In this document: piece after piece, positions 46,675-56,004 of the stretch
Layout of the letters: every line of letters starts with the position of its first letter
How positions within the stretch are numbered: the first letter of the stretch is position 1
Assembly (NCBI RefSeq): GCF_019645875.1
Contig: NZ_CP081000.1
Coordinates: 3,162,001-3,226,000 of the forward strand
Length of the DNA: 64,000 nucleotides
Reading direction: 5' to 3'
DNA from: Mycolicibacterium senegalense
GTDB lineage: Bacteria > Actinomycetota > Actinomycetes > Mycobacteriales > Mycobacteriaceae
Made by a program: the position numbers and the translations under genes
The notes under the pieces: model-generated
Databases searched by the model: none
What the model saw: the letters and a program-made list of their open reading frames with translations, nothing else
What the model was told of the DNA's origin: nothing

Positions 46675-47671
46675 TGCAGTGGATGCCCCCGCCCCGCTCG
46701 AACAGCGGTCGGGCATCCACACTGAGGACGCGGCGGCCCGGGTACTGTTCGGCCAGGATCGCCGCCGCGTCCGCATCCCTCGGATCGTCGAAAGCGCAGG
46801 CAATCACTCCGCCGTTGACCACCAGGTGGTTGATGTAGCTGTAATCGACGTAGCCGTCTGCATCCGTCAGCTGACCCGGCGCCGGTAGCTCCACGATGTC
46901 CCACGGCTGCCCGGTGACGTCGTGGGTCTGCTCGATCGATGCACGGATTTCCTTGCACACCAGGTGATCCGGATGCTCTTCAGCGGGCTGCGCGTGCAGC
47001 AGCAGCCGTCCCGGCGAAGGTATCGCCGCCACGATGTCGACGTGGCCGCGAGTGCCGAAGCGCTGCGAGTCCCGGGTCAGGCCGCGCGGCAGCCACACCG
47101 CATGGTCGGCACCGATGGTGCGGGCCAACTCCGCTTCGACGTCGGCCTTTGTGGCACCGGGGTTTCGGCCGGGGTCCAATTGCACGGTCTCGGTGACCAG
47201 AACAGTCCCCTGCCCGTCCACCTGGATGCCGCCACCTTCGTTCACCAGATTCGAGTCGACCACCGGCACTGCGGCCCAATCGGCCACCGCGGCACCGATC
47301 TTCGAGTCACGGTCCCAGCGCGCCCAGTCCTGTGCCCCCCAGCCGTTGAACACCCAGTCCACCGCGGCCACCGAACCGTCCGCGGCGTGCACGAAGGTGG
47401 GGCCGATGTCGCGCATCCAGGCATCGTTCAACGGCGCCTCGACGATGTCGACGGCCGCCGACAGATAGCGTCGGGCCGTTGCCATTTCGGCGGGGTCCAC
47501 CACCATCGTCACCGGTTCGAACTCCAACACGGCGTGCGCCACCGCCGCCCAGGTGGTGCGGGCTTCGTGATGCTCGGCTTCGGTGTCGCCGAGTGAGTAT
47601 CCGGCGGACGGGAAGGCCATCCATACGCGATCCTGCGGGGCAGTCTCCGCCGGCATCCGGTAGGTGGTCAT
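46640..47671 (-). CDS. aguA: Agmatine deiminase
   Basis: 343 residues of the Porphyromonas-type peptidyl-arginine deiminase family. It converts agmatine to N-carbamoylputrescine and ammonia. Motifs: MPAETAPQDRVWMAFPSAGY, NDAWMRDIGPTFV, NEGGGIQVDGQGTVLVTE, GTRGHVDIVAAI and the nucleophile Cys in GGGIHCITQHQP near residue 332. ATG at 47671 overlaps the aguB stop (ATGA), so the two enzymes are coupled and act in sequence. The open frame continues upstream but that part has no similarity. Confidence 0.93.
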   Translation of the reverse strand: MTTYRMPAETAPQDRVWMAFPSAGYSLGDTEAEHHEARTTWAAVAHAVLEFEPVTMVVDPAEMATARRYLSAAVDIVEAPLNDAWMRDIGPTFVHAADGSVAAVDWVFNGWGAQDWARWDRDSKIGAAVADWAAVPVVDSNLVNEGGGIQVDGQGTVLVTETVQLDPGRNPGATKADVEAELARTIGADHAVWLPRGLTRDSQRFGTRGHVDIVAAIPSPGRLLLHAQPAEEHPDHLVCKEIRASIEQTHDVTGQPWDIVELPAPGQLTDADGYVDYSYINHLVVNGGVIACAFDDPRDADAAAILAEQYPGRRVLSVDARPLFERGGGIHCITQHQPAALRR

Positions 47672-48654
47672 TTCACCACTGCCGTGGCCTGGTGGCCCAG
47701 CCCGTACGGGTGGGCCACATCGACGGGCGCGGTCAGCGCGGTGTAGGTGTCGGGCCGCCGAGTGAGCAGGAAGGGAAACAGCTCGAGCCAGTCGCGGCGC
47801 TGGTCCAGGTCCAGTTCGGCGACCAGGACAGCCTCTTCGTCGCGGGGTGCCTGTACCAGCACCCTGCCGAAGGGGTCGGAGATGAACGATGAACCGTAGA
47901 AGCTGACCTTGCCCTCGTCGCCGATGCGGTTGGGCACCACCATGAACAGCCCGCTGTTGATGCCGTTGGCGACGATGACCTGCTGCCACAGCGGTTGGGT
48001 GTCGAAGGCCGGGAACACGGGCTCTGAACCGATGGCCGTCGGGTAGACCAGGATCTCGGCACCGCCCAGGGAGTAGCAGCGTGCGACTTCGGGGAACCAT
48101 TCGTCCCAGCACGTCGGCAGACCGACCCGCGCACCCAACCCCTCCGGGTCGTACACCGGATACGGGTCGGCGCCGGCAGACGGACCCGGACGGAAATACG
48201 TGTCTTCGTAGTAGCCCGCCGAGATCGGGATGTGCAGCTTGCGGGTGTAGCCGGCCAGCTCCCCTGAAGGGGTCACCAGGACTGCTGTATTGAACCCCAA
48301 TCCATCTGCGGCCGGGGACTTTTCGTACATCGAGGCGTGTACGAAGACGCCGTTGGCCTGGGCCGCTTGGGCTGCCAGGGCGAAGGTGGGGCCGCCGGTG
48401 AGATCCTCGGCCGCCGCACCGGGGTTGGGCCCGGCCGGGGTGTCGGCGGGATAGCGCAACAGGGTGATCTCCGGCAGGCAGACCAGCTGCGCCCCCGCGC
48501 CGGCCGCCCGGTCGATCCCGTCACGCAACACCCTGGCCAGTTCGGTGGCATCGCTGCGCCACCGGTGCTGCACCAGCCCGACCCGAAGCGATGGGCGCGT
48601 CGACTCGGTGCTGCGGGACAGCGACTCGGGCGCGGCGGCGGTCAGGGTGATCAT
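47668..48654 (-). CDS. aguB: N-carbamoylputrescine amidase (nitrilase superfamily)
   Basis: 328 residues. It hydrolyses N-carbamoylputrescine to putrescine, CO2 and ammonia. Nitrilase triad: Glu in CLPEITLLRYP, Lys in GYTRKLHIPISAGYYED, Cys in GLPTCWDEWFPEVARCYS. The ATG at 48654 has TAGGAG 9 nt upstream, and a 19-bp palindrome sits just above it. First gene of the aguB-aguA operon; it diverges from the baeRF-type gene at 48809. Confidence 0.93.
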   Translation of the reverse strand: MITLTAAAPESLSRSTESTRPSLRVGLVQHRWRSDATELARVLRDGIDRAAGAGAQLVCLPEITLLRYPADTPAGPNPGAAAEDLTGGPTFALAAQAAQANGVFVHASMYEKSPAADGLGFNTAVLVTPSGELAGYTRKLHIPISAGYYEDTYFRPGPSAGADPYPVYDPEGLGARVGLPTCWDEWFPEVARCYSLGGAEILVYPTAIGSEPVFPAFDTQPLWQQVIVANGINSGLFMVVPNRIGDEGKVSFYGSSFISDPFGRVLVQAPRDEEAVLVAELDLDQRRDWLELFPFLLTRRPDTYTALTAPVDVAHPYGLGHQATAVVK

Positions 48655-48667
48655 CGGCCATCTCCTA

Positions 48668-48686
48668 AAACGAATGTGATTCGTTT
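48668..48686. promoter_or_regulatory. Perfect palindromic operator upstream of aguB
   Basis: AAACGAAT (48668-48675) and ATTCGTTT (48679-48686) are perfect 8-bp inverted arms around GTG. It begins 14 bp above the aguB start, so a bound protein would block initiation. AT-rich and symmetrical like a TetR or GntR-type site; no regulator gene adjoins it. Confidence 0.7.
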
Positions 48687-48808
48687 AATTGTGGCCCCCT
48701 TCACCCCCGTTGTAAAGAGGTGGAGCTACCAGTTTTTGAGACCTTTTGCCCTGGTCAGCCACCATCACAGGCATAAGGTTGGAAGCAGTCCGCACGAAGG
48801 AGTGGTGA

Positions 48809-49933
48809 ATGACCCGCTACGAACTGCCCGACATCGCCGACCTGATCCGCCTCGGCGAGCCCCATGAGCACGCCATCACGGTGTACGCGGAGACCGCACC
48901 CGGACCCGACGAACGCGAGAAAAGCGTGCTGACCGCAAAGAGCGCGGTCGACCGTGCACTACGTACCATCCGCGATTCCGGTGCGCGCCACGCGGTCGAG
49001 CAACAACTGCGGTCACGCTGGACAGAAATCGCCGAATCCGACCTGTGGCTGAGCCTGTCCCGCTCTGTGGCCCTCTTCCTCGCCGACGACTTCCACGAGG
49101 TCTACGTACTCCCCAACGCCCTGGACAGCCAGCTACAGGTGGGCGGATATTTCGACATCGGCCAACTCGTGCGCGCGGTCACCACACCGCAGGACGCCTA
49201 CGCGTTGACGCTGTCGGCTGACGGCTGGAACCTGTGGCAGGCCACCGCGAGCACCCGCGCCGAGGAGCTGGAGCTCACCGGCGAATATGCGGCCGATGTT
49301 GCCGACGCGACCCACCGCGCCACCGTGCGCGACCGCGGCCATGTGCGCCGACTGGTCGGGGACGAAGGCAAGAAAGTTCTGCTGGAGCGTTATGCCAAAC
49401 GGGTAGCCGAGGCGGTGGACTCCGAATTGGGGCAGCTCGATCCGTCGTCGAACCGGCCGCTGTATCTGTTCGCGACCGACCCCCTGCTCGGTATGTATCG
49501 CGGACTCGACCACAAACGCCAGATCGTGACCGTGCCCGGCGCCGCCGACGAGCTGCGGCCCGATCAGATCGACGGCGCCATCCGCGAGTCGCTGCCCGCC
49601 CTGAACGCCGAACGGGCCAACGCCTGGGTCCAGGAGTTGGGCGACGACCTCAGCAAGGGACTGGTGGCCACCGACCTGGGCGACATCGCGCGGGCCGCGG
49701 AAGCCGGCGCGGTCGACACGTTGGTGTACAACTTCACCGTCGACGTCCTCGGCCGCATCGAGGCCGCGAACGGGGCGCTGCACTACGACGATTCCGGGTA
49801 TGACGTACTTTCCCGCATCGCCGTGACGGTCCTCGACCGCGGCGGCGAGGCCTTCGCCGTGCGACCCGACGAAATCACCGCCGACATCTGGAACCAGACC
49901 GCCGTCGCGAAACTACGGTTCGCCCTGAGCTGA
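48809..49933 (+). CDS. baeRF family protein (bacterial archaeo-eukaryotic release factor-like)
   Basis: 374 residues. Soluble alpha/beta protein with an N-terminal VLF1-like part (DIADLIRLGEPHEHAITVYA, SRSVALFLADDFHEVYVLPN) and a C-terminal release-factor-like domain (GAVDTLVYNFTVDVLGRIEA, YDVLSRIAVTVLDRGGEAFA). Family members are related to eRF1/Pelota domains and may act in ribosome rescue; the precise role is unknown. GAAGGAG at 10 nt supports the ATG at 48809. It converges on prcA with 10 bp between stops. Confidence 0.75.
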   Translation: MTRYELPDIADLIRLGEPHEHAITVYAETAPGPDEREKSVLTAKSAVDRALRTIRDSGARHAVEQQLRSRWTEIAESDLWLSLSRSVALFLADDFHEVYVLPNALDSQLQVGGYFDIGQLVRAVTTPQDAYALTLSADGWNLWQATASTRAEELELTGEYAADVADATHRATVRDRGHVRRLVGDEGKKVLLERYAKRVAEAVDSELGQLDPSSNRPLYLFATDPLLGMYRGLDHKRQIVTVPGAADELRPDQIDGAIRESLPALNAERANAWVQELGDDLSKGLVATDLGDIARAAEAGAVDTLVYNFTVDVLGRIEAANGALHYDDSGYDVLSRIAVTVLDRGGEAFAVRPDEITADIWNQTAVAKLRFALS

Positions 49934-49943
49934 CCAGAGCGGC

Positions 49944-50675
49944 TTACTCAGACGGCTCCGGTGAAGTCGGCTCAGGTTCCGGCAGAAGAGCTTCCAGTGC
50001 CGCCCCAGTGATCCGACGGAAACAGCGGCGGGGCCGCGTCGCATCGAGAACCGCCACCTCGAGGGTCGCGGGCCCCAGCGTGCGAGGCTCGGAGCCGTTG
50101 CCGCTCGCGCTCAGCGCCTCGACCGCGATCTTGACCGCAGCGGCCAGATCGGCGTTCTCCGCGTACGACTCGTTCAATGCGGTGATGATGGGCTCGGTGG
50201 TACCGCCCATGACCACGAAATGAGGCTCGTCGGCGATCGATCCGTCATAGGTGATCCGGTACAGCTCTGGAGCTTTCGTCTCGCCGTAGTGCGCCACCTC
50301 GGCCACACACAGCTCGACCTCGTAGGGCTTGGCTTGCTCGGTGAAGATCGTGCCGAGCGTCTGGGCGTACACGTTGGCCAGCTGACGGCCGGTGACGTCG
50401 CGCCGGTCGTAGGCGTAGCCGCGGGTATCGGCGAACTGGATACCGCCGCGCCGCAGGTTGTCGAACTCGTTGAACCGGCCGACGGCGGCGAAACCGACGC
50501 GGTCGTAGAGCTCGCTGACCTTCTGCAGCGACCGCGACGGGTTCTCCGCCACGAAGAGCACACCGTTGTCGTAGGCCAGCGCCACCACGCTGCGGCCGCG
50601 GGCGATGCCCTTGCGCGCCAGTTCGGAGCGCTCACGCATCGCCTGCTCAGGCGAGATGAAGTACGGGAAGCTCAT
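49944..50675 (-). CDS. prcA: 20S proteasome alpha subunit
   Basis: 243 residues (248 in M. tuberculosis). Forms the outer rings and gate of the proteasome. The N-terminal gating stretch [20 protein letters not shown] and core motifs [20 protein letters not shown] and [20 protein letters not shown] are conserved. The C-terminus is acidic and Pro-rich ([11 protein letters not shown]). The ATG directly follows the TAA of prcB (TAAATG). Confidence 0.97.
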   Translation of the reverse strand: MSFPYFISPEQAMRERSELARKGIARGRSVVALAYDNGVLFVAENPSRSLQKVSELYDRVGFAAVGRFNEFDNLRRGGIQFADTRGYAYDRRDVTGRQLANVYAQTLGTIFTEQAKPYEVELCVAEVAHYGETKAPELYRITYDGSIADEPHFVVMGGTTEPIITALNESYAENADLAAAVKIAVEALSASGNGSEPRTLGPATLEVAVLDATRPRRCFRRITGAALEALLPEPEPTSPEPSE

Positions 50676-51536
50676 TTACCCCTCACCGCCCGTCCGGGTC
50701 CGGCGCGCGATGACCTCACGAGCCAGCTCGGCGATGCGTTCCTCGGTGATCTCCACGGCGCCTTCGACGCCGATGGTTACCGCAGTCGGATAGATGCCGC
50801 GCACCAGATCCGGACCGCCGGTGGCCGAATCGTCGTCGGCTGCGTCGTACAGCGCCTCGATGGCCACCTGCAGGGCGGAATCCGCATCTACCACTTGCGG
50901 ATAGAGCTTTTTGATCGAGGATTTGGCGAAGATCGAGCCGGAGCCCACCGACTGGTAGCCCTCCTCCTCGATGTTCCAGCCACCTGCGGCGTCGAAAGAC
51001 ACGATCTGACCCGCACTGGTCGGGTCGCTGGCATCAACATCAAAACCCACCAGCAACGGGAGCGCAACGAAACCCTGCAGCGCCGCACCGAGATTGCCGC
51101 GCACCATGATCGCCAGCCGGTTCACCTTGCCGCGGAAGGTCAGGGCGACACCCTCGAGCTTCTCGTAGTGCTCCAGTTCCACGGCGTAGAGCCGGGCGAA
51201 CTCGACGGCGATGGCCGCGGTGCCCGCGATGCCGGTCGCCGTGTAGTCGTCGGTGATGTACACCTTCTGCACGTCGCGACCGGCGATCATGTTGCCCTGG
51301 GTGGAGCGGCGGTCACCGGCGATCAGCACGCCACCGGGGTACTTGATGGCGACGATGGTCGTCCCGTGCGGCACCGCATTCGTCGGGCTGATCGTGCCGT
51401 CGGAGACACGGTTACCCGGCAACAGTTCGGGGGCCTGTCGACGCAGCAGTTCAGAGAACGACGACAGATCCATTGCTACAGAGGGGGTACCGGAGAGGGT
51501 TGTTTTGGGCAGAGACAGGTTTTCGTGCCAGGTCAC
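50676..51536 (-). CDS. prcB: 20S proteasome beta subunit (catalytic)
   Basis: 286 residues. The propeptide of about 55 residues ends at HG before the new N-terminal Thr nucleophile in [15 protein letters not shown]; after self-cleavage this Thr hydrolyses peptide bonds. [20 protein letters not shown] and [20 protein letters not shown] are family motifs. GTG start at 51536 overlaps the pup TGA by 4 bp, so pup-prcB-prcA is one coupled operon. It acts as the inner ring pair with PrcA. Confidence 0.97.
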   Translation of the reverse strand: MTWHENLSLPKTTLSGTPSVAMDLSSFSELLRRQAPELLPGNRVSDGTISPTNAVPHGTTIVAIKYPGGVLIAGDRRSTQGNMIAGRDVQKVYITDDYTATGIAGTAAIAVEFARLYAVELEHYEKLEGVALTFRGKVNRLAIMVRGNLGAALQGFVALPLLVGFDVDASDPTSAGQIVSFDAAGGWNIEEEGYQSVGSGSIFAKSSIKKLYPQVVDADSALQVAIEALYDAADDDSATGGPDLVRGIYPTAVTIGVEGAVEITEERIAELAREVIARRTRTGGEG

Positions 51537-51727
51537 TGGCCGCCCTTTTGGACGTATGCGCGCACGAAGTCTTCCGCGTTCTCTTCCAGCACGTCGTCGA
51601 TCTCATCGAGCAGATCGTCGGTCTCCTCGGCCAGCTTCTCGCGACGCTCCTGGCCGGCGGCCGATGCACCGGGGAGGTCTTCGTCCTCGCCGCCGCCACC
51701 GCCACGCTTGGTCTGCTCTTGAGCCAT
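51533..51727 (-). CDS. pup: Prokaryotic ubiquitin-like protein Pup
   Basis: 64 residues, as in M. tuberculosis. Intrinsically disordered, with an N-terminal Gly-rich part, a central coiled-coil segment that binds Mpa ([20 protein letters not shown]) and the C-terminus GGQ. The last Gln must be deamidated by Dop before PafA can attach Pup to targets. ATG at 51727 with AGGAGG 6 nt upstream. Confidence 0.98.
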   Translation of the reverse strand: MAQEQTKRGGGGGEDEDLPGASAAGQERREKLAEETDDLLDEIDDVLEENAEDFVRAYVQKGGQ

Positions 51728-51832
51728 CGCTGCCTCCTGCAATTGTCATCGGTCGGGCTAACCGCCCAACCGGTCCTTCCACAGTACCGGTCGGCACCCG
51801 GATTGCCCGGGATAGCTCACCGCCGGAAACGG

Positions 51833-53341
51833 TCAGTTTGTGAGTTGCTCGACGAGTTCGGCGGCGCTGTCCACCGAGTCCAGCAGCGCACCGACATGCG
51901 CCTTGCTGCCCCGCAGCGGCTCCAGAGTCGGAATCCGGACGAGCGAATCGCCGCCGAGATCGAAGATCACCGAGTCCCAGCTGGCCGCGGCGATATCCGA
52001 ACCGAACCGGCGCAGGCACTCGCCGCGGAAGTACGCACGGGTGTCGGTCGGTGGATTGTCGACGGCGTCGATCACCTGCTGTTCGGTGACCAGGCGCTTC
52101 ATCGAACCTCGGGCGACCAGCCGGTTGTACAGGCCCTTGTCCAGCCGGACGTCGGAGTACTGCAGATCGACCAGGTGCAGCCGCGGTGCTTGCCAGCTGA
52201 GGTTCTCCCGCTGGCGGAAGCCCTCCAGCAACCGCAGCTTGGCCGGCCAGTCCAGAATCTCGGCGCATTCCATCGGATCGCGTTCGAGCAGGTCGAGCAC
52301 GTGGGCCCAGGTCTCGACGACATGGGAGGCCCGGGGGTCCGGGTCCCTGATGTCGACCAGTTTGGCCACCCGGTCCAGGTACACCCGCTGCAACGCCAGG
52401 GCGGTCATCTCACGACCGTCGGCCAGCGCCACCGTCGCGCGAAGCGATGGATCACGGCTGATCACGTGTACCGCGTGCACCGGCCGCGCCAGCGCCAGGT
52501 CGGACAGGTCCAGTCCGAACTGCGGGCCCTCCTCGATCAGATCGAGCACCAGCGAGCTCGTCCCCACCTTGAGGTAGGTCGACGTCTCGGCCAGGTTGGC
52601 GTCGCCGATGATGACGTGCAGGCGCCGGTACTTGTCGGCGTCGGCGTGTGGCTCGTCGCGGGTGTTGATGATGCCGCGCTTGAGCGTGGTCTCCAGGCCG
52701 ACCTCGACCTCGATGTAGTCGGCCCGCTGGGACAACTGGAAGCCCGGGTCGTCGCCGGACGGCCCGATGCCGACGCGGCCCGAGCCGGTCACCACCTGCC
52801 GGGACACCAGGAACGGCGTGAACCCGGCGATCACCGCGGAGAACGGCGTCTGGCGGCTCATCAGGTAGTTCTCGTGCGACCCGTAGGAGGCGCCCTTGCC
52901 GTCCACGTTGTTCTTGTAGAGCTGAAGCTTGACCGCGCCGGGGACGCTTGCGACATGGCGAGCCGCGGCCTCCATCACGCGCTCGCCGGCCTTGTCCCAG
53001 ATCACCGCATCCATCGGGTCGGTGCACTCGGGCGCCGAGTACTCGGGGTGCGCATGGTCGACGTACAGCCGGGCGCCGTTGGTGAGGATCATGTTGGCCG
53101 CGCCGACCTCGTCGGCATCGACGATCGGGGCCGGCCCCGACGCCCGCGACAGGTCGAACCCGCGGGCGTCGCGCAGCGGGCTTTCGACCTCGTAGTCCCA
53201 CCGGGTGCGCTTCCCACGCTGGATACCGGCCGCCGCCGCGTATGCCAGCACCGCCTGAGTCGAGGTCAGGATCGGATTGGCGGTCGGATCGGACGGCGAT
53301 GAGATGCCGTATTCGACCTCTGTTCCGATAATCCGTTGCAT
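51833..53341 (-). CDS. dop: Pup deamidase/depupylase Dop
   Basis: 502 residues, a paralogue of PafA. It deamidates the C-terminal Gln of Pup and removes Pup from targets. Starts [19 protein letters not shown]; the nucleophile Asp95 is in [16 protein letters not shown], then [20 protein letters not shown] and [20 protein letters not shown]. The ATP-binding pocket has a Dop-specific loop near residues 36-50. It is 9 bp behind ectD on the same strand, and 105 bp before pup. Confidence 0.97.
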   Translation of the reverse strand: MQRIIGTEVEYGISSPSDPTANPILTSTQAVLAYAAAAGIQRGKRTRWDYEVESPLRDARGFDLSRASGPAPIVDADEVGAANMILTNGARLYVDHAHPEYSAPECTDPMDAVIWDKAGERVMEAAARHVASVPGAVKLQLYKNNVDGKGASYGSHENYLMSRQTPFSAVIAGFTPFLVSRQVVTGSGRVGIGPSGDDPGFQLSQRADYIEVEVGLETTLKRGIINTRDEPHADADKYRRLHVIIGDANLAETSTYLKVGTSSLVLDLIEEGPQFGLDLSDLALARPVHAVHVISRDPSLRATVALADGREMTALALQRVYLDRVAKLVDIRDPDPRASHVVETWAHVLDLLERDPMECAEILDWPAKLRLLEGFRQRENLSWQAPRLHLVDLQYSDVRLDKGLYNRLVARGSMKRLVTEQQVIDAVDNPPTDTRAYFRGECLRRFGSDIAAASWDSVIFDLGGDSLVRIPTLEPLRGSKAHVGALLDSVDSAAELVEQLTN

Positions 53342-53350
53342 GGGGCCAGC

Positions 53351-54268
53351 CTAGGTGACGGCCTGTGCCCCCCGGGCCGCCAGGTATTCGGGCCGCGGCC
53401 GCGGAGCGGCGAACGGCTCGGTCAGCGCGTTGTCCACCGAGTTGAACACCAGGAAGACATTCGACCTGGGCAGGGGTGTGATGTTGGAGCCCGAGCCGTG
53501 CAGCAGGTTCGCGTCGAACCACAGCGCGGTGCCGGGCGGGCCGGTGAACTGGTGAATGTCGTGCTCGTCGACGGCCTTGGTCAAGGTCGTCTCGTCCGGC
53601 ACCCCGATGTTCTGCGCCACCAGGGAGGTGTCGTGGTTGTCCTCGGGCGTGGCGCCGACACACGGATAGAACGTCCGATGCGAGCCGGGGATCACCATCA
53701 GCGACCCGTTGTAAGGGAAGTTCTCGGTGAGCGCGATCGAGCACGAGACGGCACGGATCGCCGGCATGCCGTCCTCGGCATGCCAGGTCTCGAAGTCCGA
53801 ATGCCAGTAGAACCCGGTCCCGGTGAACCCGGGCATGAGGTTGATCCGCGCCTGGTGGATGTAGACGTCGCCGCCGAGCAACTGCCGGGCGACCGGCAGC
53901 ACGGTGTCCAACCGGACCACCTGGGCCACCAGGTCACTCAGCAGATGCGGTTCGAAGATGGACCGGATCGTGCCACCGGGCTCACGGATCACCCGCGGGT
54001 CGTCATTGTCCAGATCCGCTGCCACCCGGTCGATTTCGTGCCGCAGCAGCGGTAGCCAATCATCCGAGACCGTCTCGGGCGCAACCAGATAGCCGTACTC
54101 GGAGAACCCGTCGAGATGGTGCTGACTCAGCGGACCGTCGGCCACACCGCCCCACACCACGGGTTCCTGGCGCGGTATCGGCTCGATCGCGTGCTCGAGC
54201 CGTGTCGGGTAGCGGTCCTCGACAATTGCGTCCATCACCGAGACCTCGGTGTCCTGCTGTGCCGTCAT
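53351..54268 (-). CDS. ectD: Ectoine hydroxylase EctD
   Basis: 305 residues, an Fe(II)/2-oxoglutarate dioxygenase that makes 5-hydroxyectoine. The EctD signature FYWHSDFETWHAEDGMP gives the His-Asp metal ligands, and the second His lies in LLHGSGSN. RINLMPGFTGTGF is also conserved. ATG at 54268 overlaps the ectC stop (ATGA). Its TAG is 9 bp before the dop ATG, so ectABCD and dop may be read together. Confidence 0.95.
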   Translation of the reverse strand: MTAQQDTEVSVMDAIVEDRYPTRLEHAIEPIPRQEPVVWGGVADGPLSQHHLDGFSEYGYLVAPETVSDDWLPLLRHEIDRVAADLDNDDPRVIREPGGTIRSIFEPHLLSDLVAQVVRLDTVLPVARQLLGGDVYIHQARINLMPGFTGTGFYWHSDFETWHAEDGMPAIRAVSCSIALTENFPYNGSLMVIPGSHRTFYPCVGATPEDNHDTSLVAQNIGVPDETTLTKAVDEHDIHQFTGPPGTALWFDANLLHGSGSNITPLPRSNVFLVFNSVDNALTEPFAAPRPRPEYLAARGAQAVT

Positions 54269-54657
54269 GCGACCGACTGCGGCGCCGGGTATACGCCGTT
54301 CTCGTCGTGCACCTCCCGCCCGGTAACCGGCGGGTTGAACACGCACAACATCCGGAGTTGTTCGTCGCACGTGACGCGGTGGCGGTCGTGGTTGTTGAGC
54401 ACATACATGGTGCCGTCGGCGAGCGGGTATTCCTGCCCCGTCTCCAGATCGGTCAGCGTGCCGGTGCCCTCGATCACCCAGACCGCTTCGATGTGGTGCT
54501 GGTAGTGGAACTCGTTGACCGAACCGGCCTGGATCGTGGTCTCGTGGAACGAGAAACCGACGCCGTCTCCGGCCAACAGGATGCGCTTGGAGCGCCAGGT
54601 GCCATCGGCCACATCACGATCGGTGCCGGTGATTTCGGCAGTGGTGCGAACAATCAT
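54265..54657 (-). CDS. ectC: L-ectoine synthase EctC
   Basis: 130 residues, a cupin that cyclises N4-acetyl-diaminobutyrate to ectoine. It begins MIVRTTAEITGTDRDVADGT and has the cupin stretches FSFHETTIQAGSVNEFHYQH and HIEAVWVIEGTGTLTDLETG with the metal-binding residues. GGGAGG precedes the ATG at 54657. The end overlaps ectD. Confidence 0.96.
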   Translation of the reverse strand: MIVRTTAEITGTDRDVADGTWRSKRILLAGDGVGFSFHETTIQAGSVNEFHYQHHIEAVWVIEGTGTLTDLETGQEYPLADGTMYVLNNHDRHRVTCDEQLRMLCVFNPPVTGREVHDENGVYPAPQSVA

Positions 54658-54670
54658 GTCAATGCCTCCC

Positions 54671-55957
54671 TCAGGCCAGCGTGACGGCGACGGACTCGGC
54701 GAGAATGTCGAGCCCTTCGGACAATTCGGCGGGCGACGTCGTCAGCGGCGGCAGCAGTTTGACCACTTCGTCGGACGGCCCACTGGTTTCCATCAGGGCG
54801 CCGCGGTCGAACGCCGCCCGGCATACCTGCCCGGCCAGGTCCGCTTGCTCGAACTTGAGCCCCTGGGCCATGCCGCGGCCACGAGCGCTCACGCCGTCGT
54901 GGGCGGCGGCGATCTCCTCGAGGCGGTCGCGGGTCAACTCAGCCTTGGCCGCGGTCTGAGAACTGAATTCGTCGTTCTTCCAATATGTTTCGAGCGCGGC
55001 CGTGGCGGTGATGAACGCAGGGTTGTGCCCACGGAAGGTTCCGTTGTGCTCCCCCGGTGCCCACACGTCGAGGTCGCGACGGAACAGCGTGAGCGCCATC
55101 GGCAGGCCGTAGCCACTGACCGACTTCGAGATCGTGACGATGTCGGGCACGATGCCGGCCGCCTCGAAGCTGAAGAACGGCCCGGTTCTGCCACAACCCA
55201 TCTGGACGTCGTCGACGATCAGCAGGATGTCACGTTGGCGGCACAGCTCGGCCAGCGCGCGCAGCCATTCGATGCGCGCGACGTTGAGACCGCCCTCACC
55301 CTGGACGGTTTCGACGATCACCGCGGCCGGGCGGTTGAGGCCACTGCCCGAATCGTCGAGCACGCGCTCGAACCACTGGAAATCCTCGGTCACCCCGCCG
55401 AAGTAGTTGTCGTAGGGCATCGGGGTGGCGTGCACCAGCGGGATGCCGGCACCGGCCCGCTTCATCGAGTTTCCGGTGACCGACAGCGCGCCCAGCGTCA
55501 TGCCGTGAAATGCGTTGGTAAAGCTGATAACCGACTCACGACCGGTCACTTTCCTGGCCAGCTTGAGGGCCGACTCCACCGAGTTGGCCCCCGTCGGGCC
55601 GGGGAACTGCACCTTGTAGTCCAACCCGCGCGGACGCAGGATCAGCCGTTCGAAGACCTCCAGGAACTGCTGTTTGGCCGCGGTGGCCATGTCCAGCGAG
55701 TGGACGATCCCGTCGGAGGCCAGGTATTCGAGCAACGGCGCCTTCAGCGCGGCGTTGTTGTGGCCGTAGTTGAGCGCCCCGGCCCCGGCGAAGAAGTCGA
55801 TGTAGGTACGGCCGGCCGTGTCGGTCACCCAGGAGCCGGCCGCGCGGTTCATGACCGTCGGCCAACTGCGGCAGTAGCTGCGGACTTCGGACTCGACCGA
55901 GCTGAACACGTCGGGAAGGTCAGATTCGGTCAACGGCGCTGTCGTAGCGAGCAGCAA
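54671..55957 (-). CDS. ectB: Diaminobutyrate-2-oxoglutarate transaminase EctB
   Basis: 428 residues, a class III aminotransferase that makes L-2,4-diaminobutyrate from aspartate semialdehyde, the first ectoine step. PLP Lys lies in TISKSVSGYGLPM; PGPTGANSVESALKLARKVT and DDVQMGCGRTGPFFSFE are family motifs. The start is TTG at 55957, fixed by GGAAGGA 8 nt upstream. It lies 47 bp behind ectA and 13 bp before ectC. Confidence 0.95.
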   Translation of the reverse strand: MLLATTAPLTESDLPDVFSSVESEVRSYCRSWPTVMNRAAGSWVTDTAGRTYIDFFAGAGALNYGHNNAALKAPLLEYLASDGIVHSLDMATAAKQQFLEVFERLILRPRGLDYKVQFPGPTGANSVESALKLARKVTGRESVISFTNAFHGMTLGALSVTGNSMKRAGAGIPLVHATPMPYDNYFGGVTEDFQWFERVLDDSGSGLNRPAAVIVETVQGEGGLNVARIEWLRALAELCRQRDILLIVDDVQMGCGRTGPFFSFEAAGIVPDIVTISKSVSGYGLPMALTLFRRDLDVWAPGEHNGTFRGHNPAFITATAALETYWKNDEFSSQTAAKAELTRDRLEEIAAAHDGVSARGRGMAQGLKFEQADLAGQVCRAAFDRGALMETSGPSDEVVKLLPPLTTSPAELSEGLDILAESVAVTLA

Positions 55958-55986
55958 GGGATAATCCTTCCAATCGAATCAAACTG

Positions 55987-55999
55987 GTTATCAGATAAC
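55987..55999. promoter_or_regulatory. GTTATC-A-GATAAC palindrome between ectA and ectB
   Basis: A perfect 13-bp palindrome in the 47-bp ectA-ectB gap, above the ectB ribosome-binding site. A related site, GTTATCTGAT, lies upstream of ectA at 56745-56754. Could be a binding site for an osmotic regulator, or a processing site that sets the ectA to ectB ratio. Confidence 0.4.
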
Positions 56000-56004
56000 T
56001 GATT

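Noticed and set aside
49934..49943. Terminator between the baeRF gene and prcA.
   Set aside because: Only 10 bp separate the stops and no hairpin is seen there.
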